Below are positions 12,613 to 22,425 of a DNA stretch of 64,000 bases, piece by piece (position 1 is the first letter of the stretch; each line of letters starts with the position of its first letter). The DNA is from Thinopyrum elongatum (Eukaryota > Streptophyta > Magnoliopsida > Poales > Poaceae), in NCBI GenBank assembly GCA_011799875.1, contig CM022298.1, positions 259,401,757 through 259,465,756 of the forward strand, written 5' to 3'. A program made the translations under genes and the position numbers. The notes under the pieces were generated by a model. That model was not told the origin of the DNA. It saw nothing but the letters and a program-made list of their open reading frames with translations, and made no database searches.

Positions 12613-13085
12613 TGTCGGTGTCAACACCGGCCGATCTCGGTTAGGGGGTCCCAAACTGTGCGTCTGAGGATCGAAGGTAACAGGAGACGGGGGACGCGAT
12701 GTTTACCCAGGTTCGGGCCCTCTTGATGGAGGTAAAACCCTACGTCCTGCTTGATTGTATTTGATGAGTATGGGGGTTACAAGAGTTGATCAACCACGAG
12801 ATCGTAATGGCTAAACCCTAGATGTCTAGCCTACGGGAATTGTCCTTGCCTCTACGGAATAAACCCTCCGGTTTATATAGACACCGGGGGAACCTAGGGT
12901 TGTACAGAGTCGGTTTACAGAGAAAGGAATCTTCATATCCAAATGCCTAACTTGCCATCCACACAAAGGAGAGTCCCGTCTGGACACGGGAGAAGGTCTT
13001 CTATCTTGTATCTTCATAGCCCATCAGTCCGGCCCATGTTACATAGCTCGGACGCCCGGGGACCCCCTAATCTAGGACTCCCTCA
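12613..13085 (-). repeat. RLG-B 5' LTR
   Basis: 473-bp copy matching 3854-4326 with about 14 differences counted by eye. It is followed by the CCGGG duplication at 13086. The minus-strand TATA-like motif is conserved at about 12872-12881. Confidence 0.93.
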
Positions 13086-13090
13086 CCGGG
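13086..13090. repeat. Target-site duplication CCGGG, right of RLG-B
   Basis: Matches 3849-3853. Beyond it the RLG-A pol sequence resumes. Confidence 0.9.
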
Positions 13091-13346
13091 GCTTCAGGAG
13101 CACGGTCCCGAAGCTATATCGTCTCGTCCTGGCGTGTGGTGCTGCCCGGTGAGTTCCCGGCCTGGCGCTCTTCCCGGACCGCCACTAGTGCCGCGCTGGC
13201 AGAGTGTGGCATGTTGGCTAGGTAAAGCACCAAGGGCTCGAGAGGTCGCAGCGCCACCATCACTGGTGGGCTGGTGAGGTATCTCTTGAGGTCTTGAAAT
13301 GCTGCGTTGGCCTCCGGAGTCCATGCGAACGGCCCGGCGCGCCAAA
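13086..13346 (-). pseudogene. RLG-A pol fragment: RT connection region
   Basis: On the minus strand the sequence moves straight from the primer-binding remnant (TTTGGCGCGCC) into pol: FAWTPEANAAFQDLKRYL and LVLYLANMPHSASAALVA are the RT/RNase H connection motifs also present in RLG-D and H. The fragment continues across RLG-B into 3848-1552. Upstream RT, protease and gag are missing, so the 5' LTR is fused to mid-pol. Confidence 0.8.
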
Positions 13347-14725
13347 TGTCGGATTCGGGGTTCCGCAGACCCTTGAGAGGTTCGAACTCTGGGGTGCGTG
13401 CGAAGAACTCCCTCTCCCCAGTCTCCTGCTCAACGATTCCACAACCTAGCTCGACGGACCCAAGGAACAAGAGACACAACAGTTTGACCTGGTTCGGGCC
13501 ACCTTGCGGTGTAATAGCCTACTCTAGCTTTGTGGTGGAATGCCTCGGAGGGCTGAGGATGAACTAGTACAGAGGTGGAATGACCTCAGGAGGTGAGGTG
13601 TTCTTGAGCTCGACGAGCTGGTGAGGTGGTGAGGGTGGAATGGATCTGGTCCAGCCCCGGTTCCCCCTCTATGGTGGTTGCTAAGTCCTATTTATAGTGG
13701 CCTTGGTCCTCTTCCCAAATGTAGGCGGGAAGGGATCCCACAACGGCCAAATTCGAAGGGAGACAACTAGTACAAGTTATCCTGACAAAAGTAGTCTTCG
13801 CCTGCAAAAGCCTCTGGTGGTGACGCTGCAGTGGGCTCCTCGATGACCTCCGTCCTGCAGTCCTGGCGGTCCTGGTCTTGTTGTACCGATGTGGAAAACT
13901 TTGCTTGATTCCTAGGGACTCCGCGCCTGCGCTTGCCCCCTTTGCACCAAAGAGGAAACTGGTACACTGCGCCTGCTGGCGCCCACCTAGTCCTGCTCGT
14001 CATGGCTCACATCAGGTGAACCTCGCGAGGTGCAGCTTACATTGATATCTCCGCTCTTCGGGAGCCAGCCTGGGGAGGCAGCCCCTCATGGAGGTCTTGG
14101 TGTCGTCTGCCTCGTGAGGCTTGGCCCCTCGTGAGGGTCTTGAGTTGTCGTTGCTGAAGCTGGGCCGTACCAGGCCGTCGATGGAGCCACGCCACGGGCC
14201 GCAGGCAGGCAAGTCTGGGGACCCCCGGTCCCAGGACGCCGACAGTCCTGGCGCCCGCCTGGTCCCGACAAAAGTAGTCTACACCTGCAAAAGCCTCTGG
14301 TGGTGACGATGTAGTGGGCTTCTCGATGACCTCCGTCCTGCCGTCCTGGCGGTCCTGGTCTTGTTGCACCGATATGGAAACCTTTGCTTGATTCCACGGG
14401 ACTCCGCGCCTGCGCTTGCCCCCTTTGCACCAAAGAGGAAACTGGTACACTGCGCTCGCTGGCGCTTGCCTGGTCCTGGTCGTCATGGCTCACGTCAGGT
14501 GAACCTCGCGAGGTGCAGCTTGCATGGATATCTCCGCTCCTCGGGAGCCAGCCTGGGGAGGCCGCCCCTCGTGGAGGTCTTGGTGTCGTCTGCCTCGCGA
14601 GGCTTGGCCCCTCGCGAGGGTCTTGAGTTGTCGTTGCTGAAGCGGGCGTACCAGGCCTTCGATGGAGCCACGCCACGGGCCATAGGCAGGCAAGTCTGGG
14701 CACCCCCGGTCCCAGGACGCAGACA
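13347..14725 (-). repeat. RLG-A 5' LTR with internal tandem duplication
   Basis: Begins TGTCGGATTC and ends ACGCAGACA, and is homologous to the 863-bp LTR of RLG-C (47721-48583). It is 1379 bp because its outer part is present twice (see 13784-14725). Direct flank on the right is TTGTC. Confidence 0.8.
13784..14725. repeat. Tandem duplication of about 482 bp inside the RLG-A LTR
   Basis: GACAAAAGTAGTC followed by GCAAAAGCCTCTGGTGGTGA starts at 13784 and again at 14267. The first copy runs to CGCCGACA at 14244, an LTR-like terminus, then 22 bp of filler, then the second copy ending CGCAGACA at 14725. RLG-C has this segment once. A template switch during replication or a local duplication could explain it. 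Confidence 0.8.
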
Positions 14726-14734
14726 TTGTCATTT

Positions 14735-17030
14735 ATGAAGGACATGTTCTGCGACGCTGGCTTGGGATCCACAGCTTCCAAGTCAGACCTCATCGACGGC
14801 GACGATGATGAGGGAACCCTCTCCGGCTCTTCCAAGGGGAAAGAGCCCATCTGCTCTTCCAAGGGGAAAGAGCCTGTCTGCGACATCAGGGAGGGCACCC
14901 TACAGCCATGCTCTTCCAAGGGGAAGGAGCCCATCTGCGATAACATGGAGTGCATCCAGGGTCCGTGCTCTTCCCACGGGAACGAGCCCATCTGTGACAA
15001 GTGAGGAAACCCATCGAGTCCCTTTTGTAGTCTAGTGAGAATATGTCCAGTTTTAATTGCTATATTTGGTTGTTTGCAGTATGCCTTGTTTATTTCAGTT
15101 GTTCACAATGTGATGCTCTATATGTGCAATTATTTACTATGCAGTACATTTCATCAATCCAGTTTTAAACATACCGATAGGAATGCATATATTTGCTTGC
15201 TGTTAAGCCTGTTATAGCTAGCATATGCCTCTTTTAAAGTTTTTTGATTGTTCGGTTGTTTGTAGTTAGCATATGTCCAGTTTCAAATGTTATCTTTGTT
15301 TGTTCGTAGTATGCCTTTATTATTCCAGTTATTCACAACGTGATGTTCTATATGTGCATGTATGAACTGAGCAGATCAATTTCATCAATACCAGTTTCAA
15401 CAATACCACTATGAATGACTACATTTGGTTGCTGCATCTTGTAATTAACACGCCTTTCCATTTTTATTTAACAATAGCCAGTGTACTTAGACCGGCACAA
15501 TACCAGTTTGAATGACTATGTTTGCTTGTTGTTAAATGTTAGGCCTGTTGCAGTTAAGACACCTTTCCACTTGTTTTGCTTTACTAGCGTGCTTAAACCT
15601 GCACACTGAAGCTATCTTTTGGAGATTATTTTGTTTGCCATGGATATATTTTGTTGATGTTTAGCCTGTTCTGCTTAACATGCCTCTCGATGTACCTACA
15701 CAGGACAATTTTGGGAACGACTGTTGTTTTCCATCGAGGTTAGTTTCATCCCATGGCTTATATATACTCACTGTTCAGGATATCGGTAGCTGGTACCATA
15801 TAGGTCGGGGGGCTGATAAGGGACTAATCGGTGAATCGGACTTTGAAATGAATATATCTGTAACCCATTTATCGTTAGGTTAACTAGGACCATATGTAAT
15901 ATATTTGAGGCTACATAGCAACATGCACTGTACTTAATGTCTAAATATGCAATCCTAGGCTACATAGCAACAAGGAAGAGTGTTACCTTAATGTTCTGAT
16001 GATGTCTAGATATACGTAGAAGAGCAGCAGCAGCAACAACAACAACAACACAGCCCTGTTTGGATACTCAACTTAGCTAGAGGTTAGAGTTAGTTTCTAG
16101 CTCATGACTAACCCTGAACTAACTCCATCCAAAGAGGTGTTTGGATGACAGGGTTAGATTGCCAATAAATGCACTAGGTGAACTAGCTCCAATTAGCAGC
16201 TCTTGGGTTGGATAGTTTTTTTGGGTGGGTTAGATGCAACTAGCTCAAACTAGCCCTCATGTTTGGATATACTTTAGGGTTATTTGAACCCGAACTAGCT
16301 CAAACTAACTCTAACCCATGGATACAGCAGCAGTTAATTAGCCGATAATTTGTAAGAATGCAATAAACTCCTTCCGGCCAATAATATAAGATGTTAATTC
16401 ATCTAATATGTGAGTTTATTGGATGATATAAGATATTATAAAAGAGTGTTGTACTACATCATTGCGCAATTGCTGTTTAGCTTCTAATATTAACTTGGTG
16501 CTTTTAGGTACATATGTCATTGGTAAAGATCCACGCTTCGACCCTTTCTGCGTATGGGGCAATGAGATATCAATGAACCAGCATCAAGTGAGGAAGCTGA
16601 TAAAGATTGTTAGTAAAATGGGTCAAAAGATGGCAATTAAACTATTTGTTTACACTTTATCCAAGACAACAATGAACTACAGGATGGTAAGTAAAACTCT
16701 GCAGCCTTCTTTTTACTGCCCATAATGAGTTGTGTTAGATGACAATGTCTGAATCTTTTTCCTTTGCAGTGGTTCCCAAAGTATTTTACTCAAGATTACC
16801 TCTCAAACTACATGACTGGTGGGCATGCAAAGGTTAAAGTATTTCTACCAGAACATGATGATTATCTAGATGTTTTCATGAAGACCGTGACGGATGGGTG
16901 GTCGGCCATCACAAGGGGTTGGACTATAGTCGTGCGTGCCTTCTGTATGGAGGAGGGCACAATATGGGCACTCCGCTTTACCTTGTTCGGCAACCAGAAT
17001 ATATTTCACATCTTTCTTTACCGTCTTTAA
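14735..17030 (+). CDS. B3-domain-like gene in DTC-1, about four exons, 5' end cut by RLG-A
   Basis: Proposed exons: 14735-15003 (donor GTGAGG), about 15702-15739 (acceptor CAG, donor GTTAGT), 16508-16686 (acceptor TTTTAG, donor GTAAGT) and 16770-17030 (acceptor TTTGCAG, TAA at 17030). Exon 1 encodes an acidic region with four imperfect copies of SSKGKEPIC. Exon 3 has FDPFCVWGNEISMNQHQ. Exon 4 has DGWSAITRGWTIVVRAF and MEEGTIWALRFT, resembling the second half of a plant B3 DNA-binding domain, in which a GW..(F/V)V motif is followed by an EG(D/T) turn. RLG-A sits just before exon 1, so the true start and promoter may be lost. It may be a gene captured by DTC-1 or one of that element's own proteins. 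Intron 2 holds a MITE-like insertion. Confidence 0.5.
16022..16052. repeat. Microsatellite (AGC)n-(AAC)n
   Basis: A trinucleotide run of AGC units followed by AAC units inside intron 2 of the B3-like gene. Confidence 0.85.
16053..16330. mobile_element. MITE-like element with imperfect terminal inverted repeats
   Basis: The left end has TGTTTGGATACTCAACTTAG then GGTTAGAGTTAGTTT. The right end, reverse-complemented, reads GTATCCATGGGTTAGAG then TTAGTTTGAGCTAG. It is about 270 bp, non-coding and intronic. The 'TGTTTGGAT' terminus resembles common grass MITEs. I could not define the target duplication exactly. Confidence 0.5.
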
Positions 17031-17890
17031 TAATACAAGTATACAACTGCGGTTCATCATTCTTTATTTGGTTCTTATGTAATTCTTGAACATATGTACC
17101 TATGAATTGAATAATGCATTGGTTGTTTGAACCTGATGGATATGAATAAAGCTATAGCATACATTCAAATTCAAATCCGGTACAATTTGAAATAGCAGCA
17201 ATTAAATTACGGTGAAATTACGCTCTGCAGGTCGTTACGGCACACACGGTTTGTAAAACACAAATGTTAGCGATATACACCATAATCCGACACGGTTCAC
17301 AGAGAGGAAACATGTGCAAGCATGCACACAGTTGCCGTTTGCAAAGCGTGTGCCATGCCAGACAATATCACAAATGGTGTGGGCAAACTAAACGTTTGTG
17401 ATAGTTTCCTTATCGTACACGATTCGCAACCATGAATTGTTTCTGATGTGGTATGCATCGTAAACGTTGCACCACAGAATAGCGTGTGCGATAGTTGTCG
17501 TGTACAATGATGTTACGATGGTCCGATGTTTCGTAATCCTGTCCGACTCTCGTACGACGATTGGCTAATCTTCTTAATTAGTTATCGCATACGGTTTCGA
17601 AAAAGCGAATGTGTGTGATTGTCTGCTTATCATACACATTCTATAATAATGAACCGTTTGTGATGGGCCGCGCATCGTAAACGTAGCACCACAGAATACC
17701 GACTGCGATGGCAATGCGAGCACAAACGAGTAGCGAGTACTGTATATACATCAAGGCTCCCTATCCCCGACGGTTTCTGGGTCGTGTGGGAAGGACCCCC
17801 CCTATCGCCCACACTCACTAGGTGGCGGTTCCAAATGCCATCGCGGAAAGGGGTTAAAAACCATTTGTATAGCACCTCGATGTACCAGTG
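17031..17890. repeat. DTC-1 subterminal repetitive region
   Basis: No gene visible. The motif GCATCGTAAACGT followed by GCACCACAGAATA occurs at 17455 and again at 17672, 217 bp apart. Other short motifs (CACACGGTTTG, GTTTGTGAT, ATCGTACACG) recur in both orientations. Clustered short repeats next to a terminus are typical of CACTA elements, where they bind the transposase accessory protein. Confidence 0.5.
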
Positions 17891-20391
17891 TGCGCCAGCC
17901 CTCGGCACATCCACCATTACCGAGGGGAGGCACCTTGCCGCCGCGATCCCGCTGATGGCGGGCGACGACAACAAATGGGGCGAGACCATCCTCCTGGCCG
18001 GCTCCGCCGAGCAGGGGACCTTGGCGCGGACTGTTTATCCCTTCTTCCTCCACAGCGTCTTCGCGGGGCTCGTCCCTCCTTTCTCCGGGTTCTTCACCGC
18101 CGTCCTCGTCCACTACCAGGTCCATGCTCTACATCTTCAGCCAACTCCATCCTCCTCCTGTCCATCTTCGCATTTTACTGCGAGGCATTCATGGGCGTGA
18201 GGACCTCCGTCGCGCTTCCCCGCCATTTCTTCTATCTTCGGATGCACGATCCAACCCAGCGTTCCGGCTGCGTATCCTTCGTCGCGGTCCACAAGGGCAA
18301 CACTCTTATGAGGGCCCCGAAGAACATGTAGAACTTCTGGTGCAAGTGGGTCTTCATGGATGCCAAGGGCCTCCACGCGCGGCTGGAGTTGCCAACCGAG
18401 TTCCCGCAGAAGCTTGAGAGGTGGGGTCATGAGAAGCTCTCCGATCCCCGAGCGGCGCCAGTCCTATGGAAGATGACGGCAGACCTGAAGGCCGGGGCAC
18501 TGATGGGGGCCATGCTTGTCAAGGAGTTCCTGACGCAGTGCCTGGCCCCGCTCCAAGCGCACACGCGCCCCATGTGGGAGCCCGAGGACGCACGAGGCAA
18601 CATCTGGCTGCGCCCGGGGGGCTTGACAAGCAAGGAGCTGGCCAAGGCCCTGAACACCTTGCTTTAGGGGGACCCAGGTCACCTCCCAGCGGCCTCCATC
18701 CTGCTGTACCGCCGTGCTGATAGGGCGGCGTTGGTCGCCGCCAAGCCCATCTTCAACGAGCTGGGCTCATGCCGCCCGAGCTCCCCAACCCCCCGATGCC
18801 GGTGTCGGTCCCCTCCTCGAGGCGACGCCTCCGCCTTGCCACCTGTCGGTGCCGCACCGAAGCCGGCTGTCACGCGCCCCGCCGACCCCCAGGACGCGGC
18901 CAAGACCACGCCCAAGAAGGTCGAAGGTCCTCCGGCCTTGGCCAGGAAGAGGGTGTATGTTGCCTCTGACAAGTAAGTGTCTCACCTTGCCTTCGTTTGT
19001 CGCCTCTTGATATCATGCCCACAACGCTCCCCTCCTAATGACCAGGGTGGGCGTCGTGGTGAAGAAAAAGAAGGAGGACGCTGGGACCCCTAGGGCGCCA
19101 CCACCCGCCAGAGCCGTGACAGCCCGGCGCACACAGAAAAGGCCGCCCCGCATTCCCTTGCAATGGAGTGGACCCCCAGAGGTGTGGCAGTGGAACCTCG
19201 GGAGGAGTCTGCCTCCACGGGCCAGCAGGCACCGGAGCCACCTATCCCCATCGTACCCGTGGCGGAGTCGAAGGCCCGAGAGCCCCCAGCTATCCTTGCT
19301 GCTGTGGCGGCGCCAGCCCGCGCGCCGGTGCCGGCTCCTCCCCAGGCCCTTGTGGTAGAGGACTGCGGCCCCCTTGTCAGGCCCGGGGCTCTGGAGGAAG
19401 CCTTCACCGCGCTAGGGCAGCTCGGACCGATCTCCATGACACCGACAGGTGCATGATGAGGGAGCGCATGGGGCTTATCTCAGGGTGGCTCCATGCCGAC
19501 GCTTCCGCCAGGACGGCCTGGAGCCGAGCCGAGGCTGCCACCGTGGAGAGTAGGAGGGAGGCCAATGAAGCCGCGAGGGCTCGTGACACGGCACTGGCCG
19601 ACGCGGTGTCCACCAAGGAGCGCTACAGCAAGGCGGAGACTGAGCTAAAAGCTCTCCGCGAGGCACAGGCTGCCCACACCCAACGGCTCCATCAGCAAGA
19701 GGAGGAGCTCAAGGCCGGTGAAGCGACGCTCGCCGACCGCGACGCCAAGCTGGCCCAGGCAACCAAGGACCAAGCCGCGGAGCGGGACCTTGTGGGCAAG
19801 TTGAAGGAGGAGGTGGACGAGGCGTAGGCATCCCATGCCCAGCTCGTCTCTGAGGCGACGGCCCAGCTGGAGGCCAGGGAGAAGACCCTCGCCATCGCCG
19901 AGAAGACGGCGGCCGTGGAACGCAAAACCTTGGTCTCCTTCGAGCTTAGGTCTCGCAAGGTGTTGCGCTCCCTTTATAGAGGAGGGTACGAGAAACCGCT
20001 GGCAGCTCCGGCGGACGGCCCTGCTAGGCTTCTTCCCAAGCTTGCTGAGGTGCTTGAGGGCGTCGCCGCTGGGGTGGACTCCGCGGTGGACGAGGAGTGC
20101 CGGACACTCTTCACCTTGGCCGCGACGCGCGTCTTCAGCCACCTCCACCTCCGGGACCCAGGCTTCGACCTCAGCGCTCTGATCGAGCCGGTGGCCCTGG
20201 AGTCTTGCACCGCCGCCACTGAGGCCGTGAAGAAGCAGGTGGAGGACCTGCTAGGAAAGTTCCTTTGCGTCCCCGACCCCGCAGCTGCGGCGGCAGAAGC
20301 CGGCGGCGAAGATGGTGGTAGCGTTATCGACGATGAGCTTCCCAAGGCGAGCGATGGCGGCCACCAAGGCGATGGCGGTGCTTCTTCCTAG
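17891..20391 (+). pseudogene. RLG-C antisense gene, putative gypsy-type transposon protein
   Basis: Homologue of the RLG-B and RLG-E antisense proteins. The N-terminal domain is spread over two frames: FLHSVFAGLVPPFSGFF, then LLLSIFAFYCEAFMGV about 18140-18190, then a tail through 18667 with LWKMTADLKAGAL. A donor (GTAAGT at about 18975) and a second exon near 19045 are plausible. A coiled-coil segment with many Ala/Glu/Lys heptads runs over 19450-19827, stops at a TAG near 19826 and continues to about 19960. The C-terminus holds LRDPGFDLSALIEPV and ends at 20391. The start is missing because DTC-1 joins at 17890. Function is unknown. Confidence 0.7.
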
Positions 20392-20531
20392 TTGACCCTG
20401 CAACATTCATCATGCCTCGCGGAGGCGTGAGAACTTCTATTTGAACTCACGGAACATTATGTTTTGTAATAACTTGCTAGGACTCCGCGATTTCTCTTTC
20501 GTGCTTGGTTTCCTTCGTGTTTGCCTCAGCG

Positions 20532-20845
20532 TTCTGCATCGGCAGGGCCCAGCCCCGTGCATACCTCGTCCACCGTTGGGGCGTCTGGATCACCAGGACA
20601 AGACGAAGGGGTGAGGGGCTATGTGACTAGTGAGGCCAGTGAGGCGCGATGCTCAGGGGTCCCCCTTGACGTACGAACAACCTCGATATTCTGCGTCGAC
20701 AGGGCCCAGCCCCGCGCGTACCTCTTCTGCCGTTGGGGCGTCCGGATCACCAGGACGAGACCAAGGGGTGAGGGGCTATGTGACCAGTGAGGCCCCTGAG
20801 TCGCGATGCTCAGGGGTCCCCCTTGACATACGAAGGGCCCTCATG
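20532..20845. repeat. Two tandem copies of a 157-bp unit
   Basis: Units start at 20532 and 20689 (TTCTGC.TCG.CAGGGCCCA) and share TGAGGGGCTATGTGAC and GATGCTCAGGGGTCCCCCTT. They lie just past the stop of the antisense gene in RLG-C. No coding content is evident. Confidence 0.85.
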
Positions 20846-21651
20846 AAGGAAAGACGAGCAGTAGTACAAGGTAATCCGGAGTCCTCCATACCTTGCTCGC
20901 TAGCTTTTGCCTAGGAGGGACGCAAGAAGACCAGGTGAGGTGGCGTGCGCCAGGCGTGGCTTGGGCGTAGCCCCTGTGCCAAGCCCCCTCGCGCGGGCCT
21001 CTCTAGGGGAAAGCCATGAGGTGTTGCTGGCTGGCTCCTGAGGCTCGGGAGGCTCTGGAGGCCCGGGAAGCTCGCGAGGGTCCGGCACCTCCTCTGTCAG
21101 GACCACCTGGTGCCAGGCCTCATGAGCCGCCAAGACGTCCTGCATGTAGCGCTGGTGCGAGGCAGCCACGTCCAGCAAGCTGAACGGCATGCGGACGTAA
21201 CTGCGGGGGCATCCCCCACTCCGTCCAATGTGGGATGGCCAGAAGAGCTCCTGAGAAGCAACCCTGTTGAGCCCTGGGATGCACCGGATGACGCGGGACA
21301 ATGTTCGCCACGCATGGCTCGCGCCTCCTGAAGCTCCTCGATCGTCTTGGTGATGAACTCCTGAGCGCCTGGCGCCTCGCGCCTTGCGCCTTGATCATGA
21401 AGGCGCGCGTCAAAGCACGCCCCCACATGGTGCCCGAACGCCCCCCTCGTGACGCTGGTCAGGTTGGAGGCCCTCTAGACGAGAGCCCTCGAGCCCGTCC
21501 TGAGAGGGGTGCCGGACGCGCCTTCCTATGCGGGAGGGAAGGGCGCCCCAGCAGTGGGCGTGGGGCCTGAGGCACGATCGTCGGGCGCACCAGCCTCCTG
21601 ACGGCCCTTGTGGAGGAGCTGCTTCTTCTTCTTGGGGACGGCCTCAGGAGG
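20846..21651. other. RLG-C region between protease and antisense gene
   Basis: About 0.8 kb where pol would be expected. A minus-strand frame at 20900-21301 has a proline/glutamate-rich C-terminus (PGPPEPPEPQEP), but I recognise no domain. No RT, RNase H or integrase signature is present on either strand. Confidence 0.5.
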
Positions 21652-22420
21652 TCAAACGGCACCCTCGTCGTATGAGTTCTCGACTGCAGCAGCCTGGTAG
21701 GCGTGCTCAAGGGAGCACACCGCAGCCTTCTCGTCGCAGGCGATCGTGATGATACCACCGCTCCCTGGCATCTTGAGGACATTGTAGCCGTGGTGCGTTG
21801 CCGCCATGAACTTGGCGAGGGCCGGATACCCAAGGATGGCATTGTATGGGAGGCTAATATGGGCGACATCGAAGTCGATGAGCTTGGTGTGGTAGTTGTC
21901 GTGCTGGCCAAAGGTGACAGGGAGGCTGATTTGCCCTATGGGGACGGTGGAGCCATCGGTCACTCCTGACAAAGGCTTGGTGGGGAGGAGCTGGTCGTAC
22001 GGCACCTGGAGTGTCTCAAACGTCTTGGCGAAGAGAATGTTGAGCCCCGCGCCGCCATCGATGAGTCTCTTGGTGACGAGGACATTGCTGATTGTCGGCG
22101 AGCAGAGCATCGTTTGCGCGCCAGTGGCGGCTGAACATTTGAGCTGGTCCATGGAGTCAAAGTCAATGGCGTACTTGGACCATCTAAGGGGGCGTGACGC
22201 CTCAAGCTTGGGGAGCTCCGTGTTCACCTCACGAGCAAACTGCTTGAAGATGCGATGAGAGGCGGGTGCCTGAGCGCCGCCCAGGATGCAGGCAATGGCA
22301 CGAGGCTCTTGGAAGCCCCCTGTCCCATCATCTTGGTGGTTGTCGTTGTTCCTCCTTGGCGGCAGTGGCAGCGGAGGAAGGCCGGCGTTGCCCTAAGGAT
22401 GGTCCTCGCGGGGCTAGTCA
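21652..22420 (-). pseudogene. RLG-C end of gag and aspartic protease
   Basis: Minus-strand continuation of gag after the RLG-D insertion. The retropepsin-like domain is intact: LIDGGAGLNILF (about residues 59-70 of the 21652-22227 frame) is the active-site strand, with DGG in place of the usual DTG/DSG, followed by LPYNAILGYPALAKFMA. A stop follows at 21652. The protease would process the gag polyprotein. It overlaps no RT. Sequence beyond 22227 to 22420 stays in phase with gag (GGFQEPRAIACILGG). Confidence 0.8.
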
Positions 22421-22425
22421 CGCCA

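Larger units (their letters stand above)
3854..13085 (-). mobile_element. RLG-B: complete non-autonomous gypsy element without RT, RNase H or integrase
   Basis: A 9232-bp element bounded by two 473-bp LTRs and a CCGGG duplication. The sense strand is minus, shown by the primer-binding site beside the right LTR and by gag and protease reading leftward. After protease (end 9280) there is no RT, RNase H or integrase in any frame, only 1.2 kb of non-coding sequence and then a convergent antisense gene at 4883-8035. By eye the LTRs differ at about 14 of 473 sites (roughly 3%), which at a commonly used grass rate of 1.3e-8 substitutions per site per year would be about 1.1 million years. It is nested in RLG-A pol. 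Confidence 0.92.
1..14725 (-). mobile_element. RLG-A: partial Ty3/gypsy (Tat-like) LTR retrotransposon, interrupted by RLG-B
   Basis: A minus-strand gypsy element whose 5' LTR is at 13347-14725 and whose pol reads leftward. Its 3' LTR lies beyond the left edge. RLG-B splits it at 3849-13090. The region between the primer-binding end of the LTR and the RT connection domain has been deleted, removing gag, protease and most of RT; RNase H and integrase remain. An antisense gene start sits at 328-597. The element inserted into DTC-1 (right flank starts TTGTC at 14726; the matching left duplication is not in the window). Family assignment is by domain order and LTR similarity to RLG-C. Confidence 0.85.
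14726..17890. mobile_element. DTC-1: right part of a CACTA-like element carrying a B3-like gene
   Basis: The right boundary is at 17890, where the minus strand reads CACTGGTACATCGAGG, a CACTA-superfamily-like terminus; RLG-C resumes at 17891. The last 700 bp has short direct and inverted motifs typical of subterminal regions. The left boundary would lie left of the window because RLG-A inserted at 14726. The 3-bp duplication and left terminus cannot be checked here, so the assignment is moderate. Confidence 0.5.

Noticed and set aside
14086..15000. Minus-strand 304-codon frame with MGSFPLEE repeats
   Set aside because: It arises from the reverse of the SSKGKEPIC repeat exon plus the RLG-A LTR duplication, and so crosses an element boundary.
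16367..16440. Half of a Stowaway-like MITE (CTCCTTCCGGCCAATAATAT)
   Set aside because: Only one weak end is visible; no matching inverted terminus or TA duplication could be found.
20900..21301. Minus-strand 133-codon frame considered as a pol remnant
   Set aside because: No RT, RNase H or integrase motif. The proline/glutamate-rich end looks like low complexity, so it was left unassigned.
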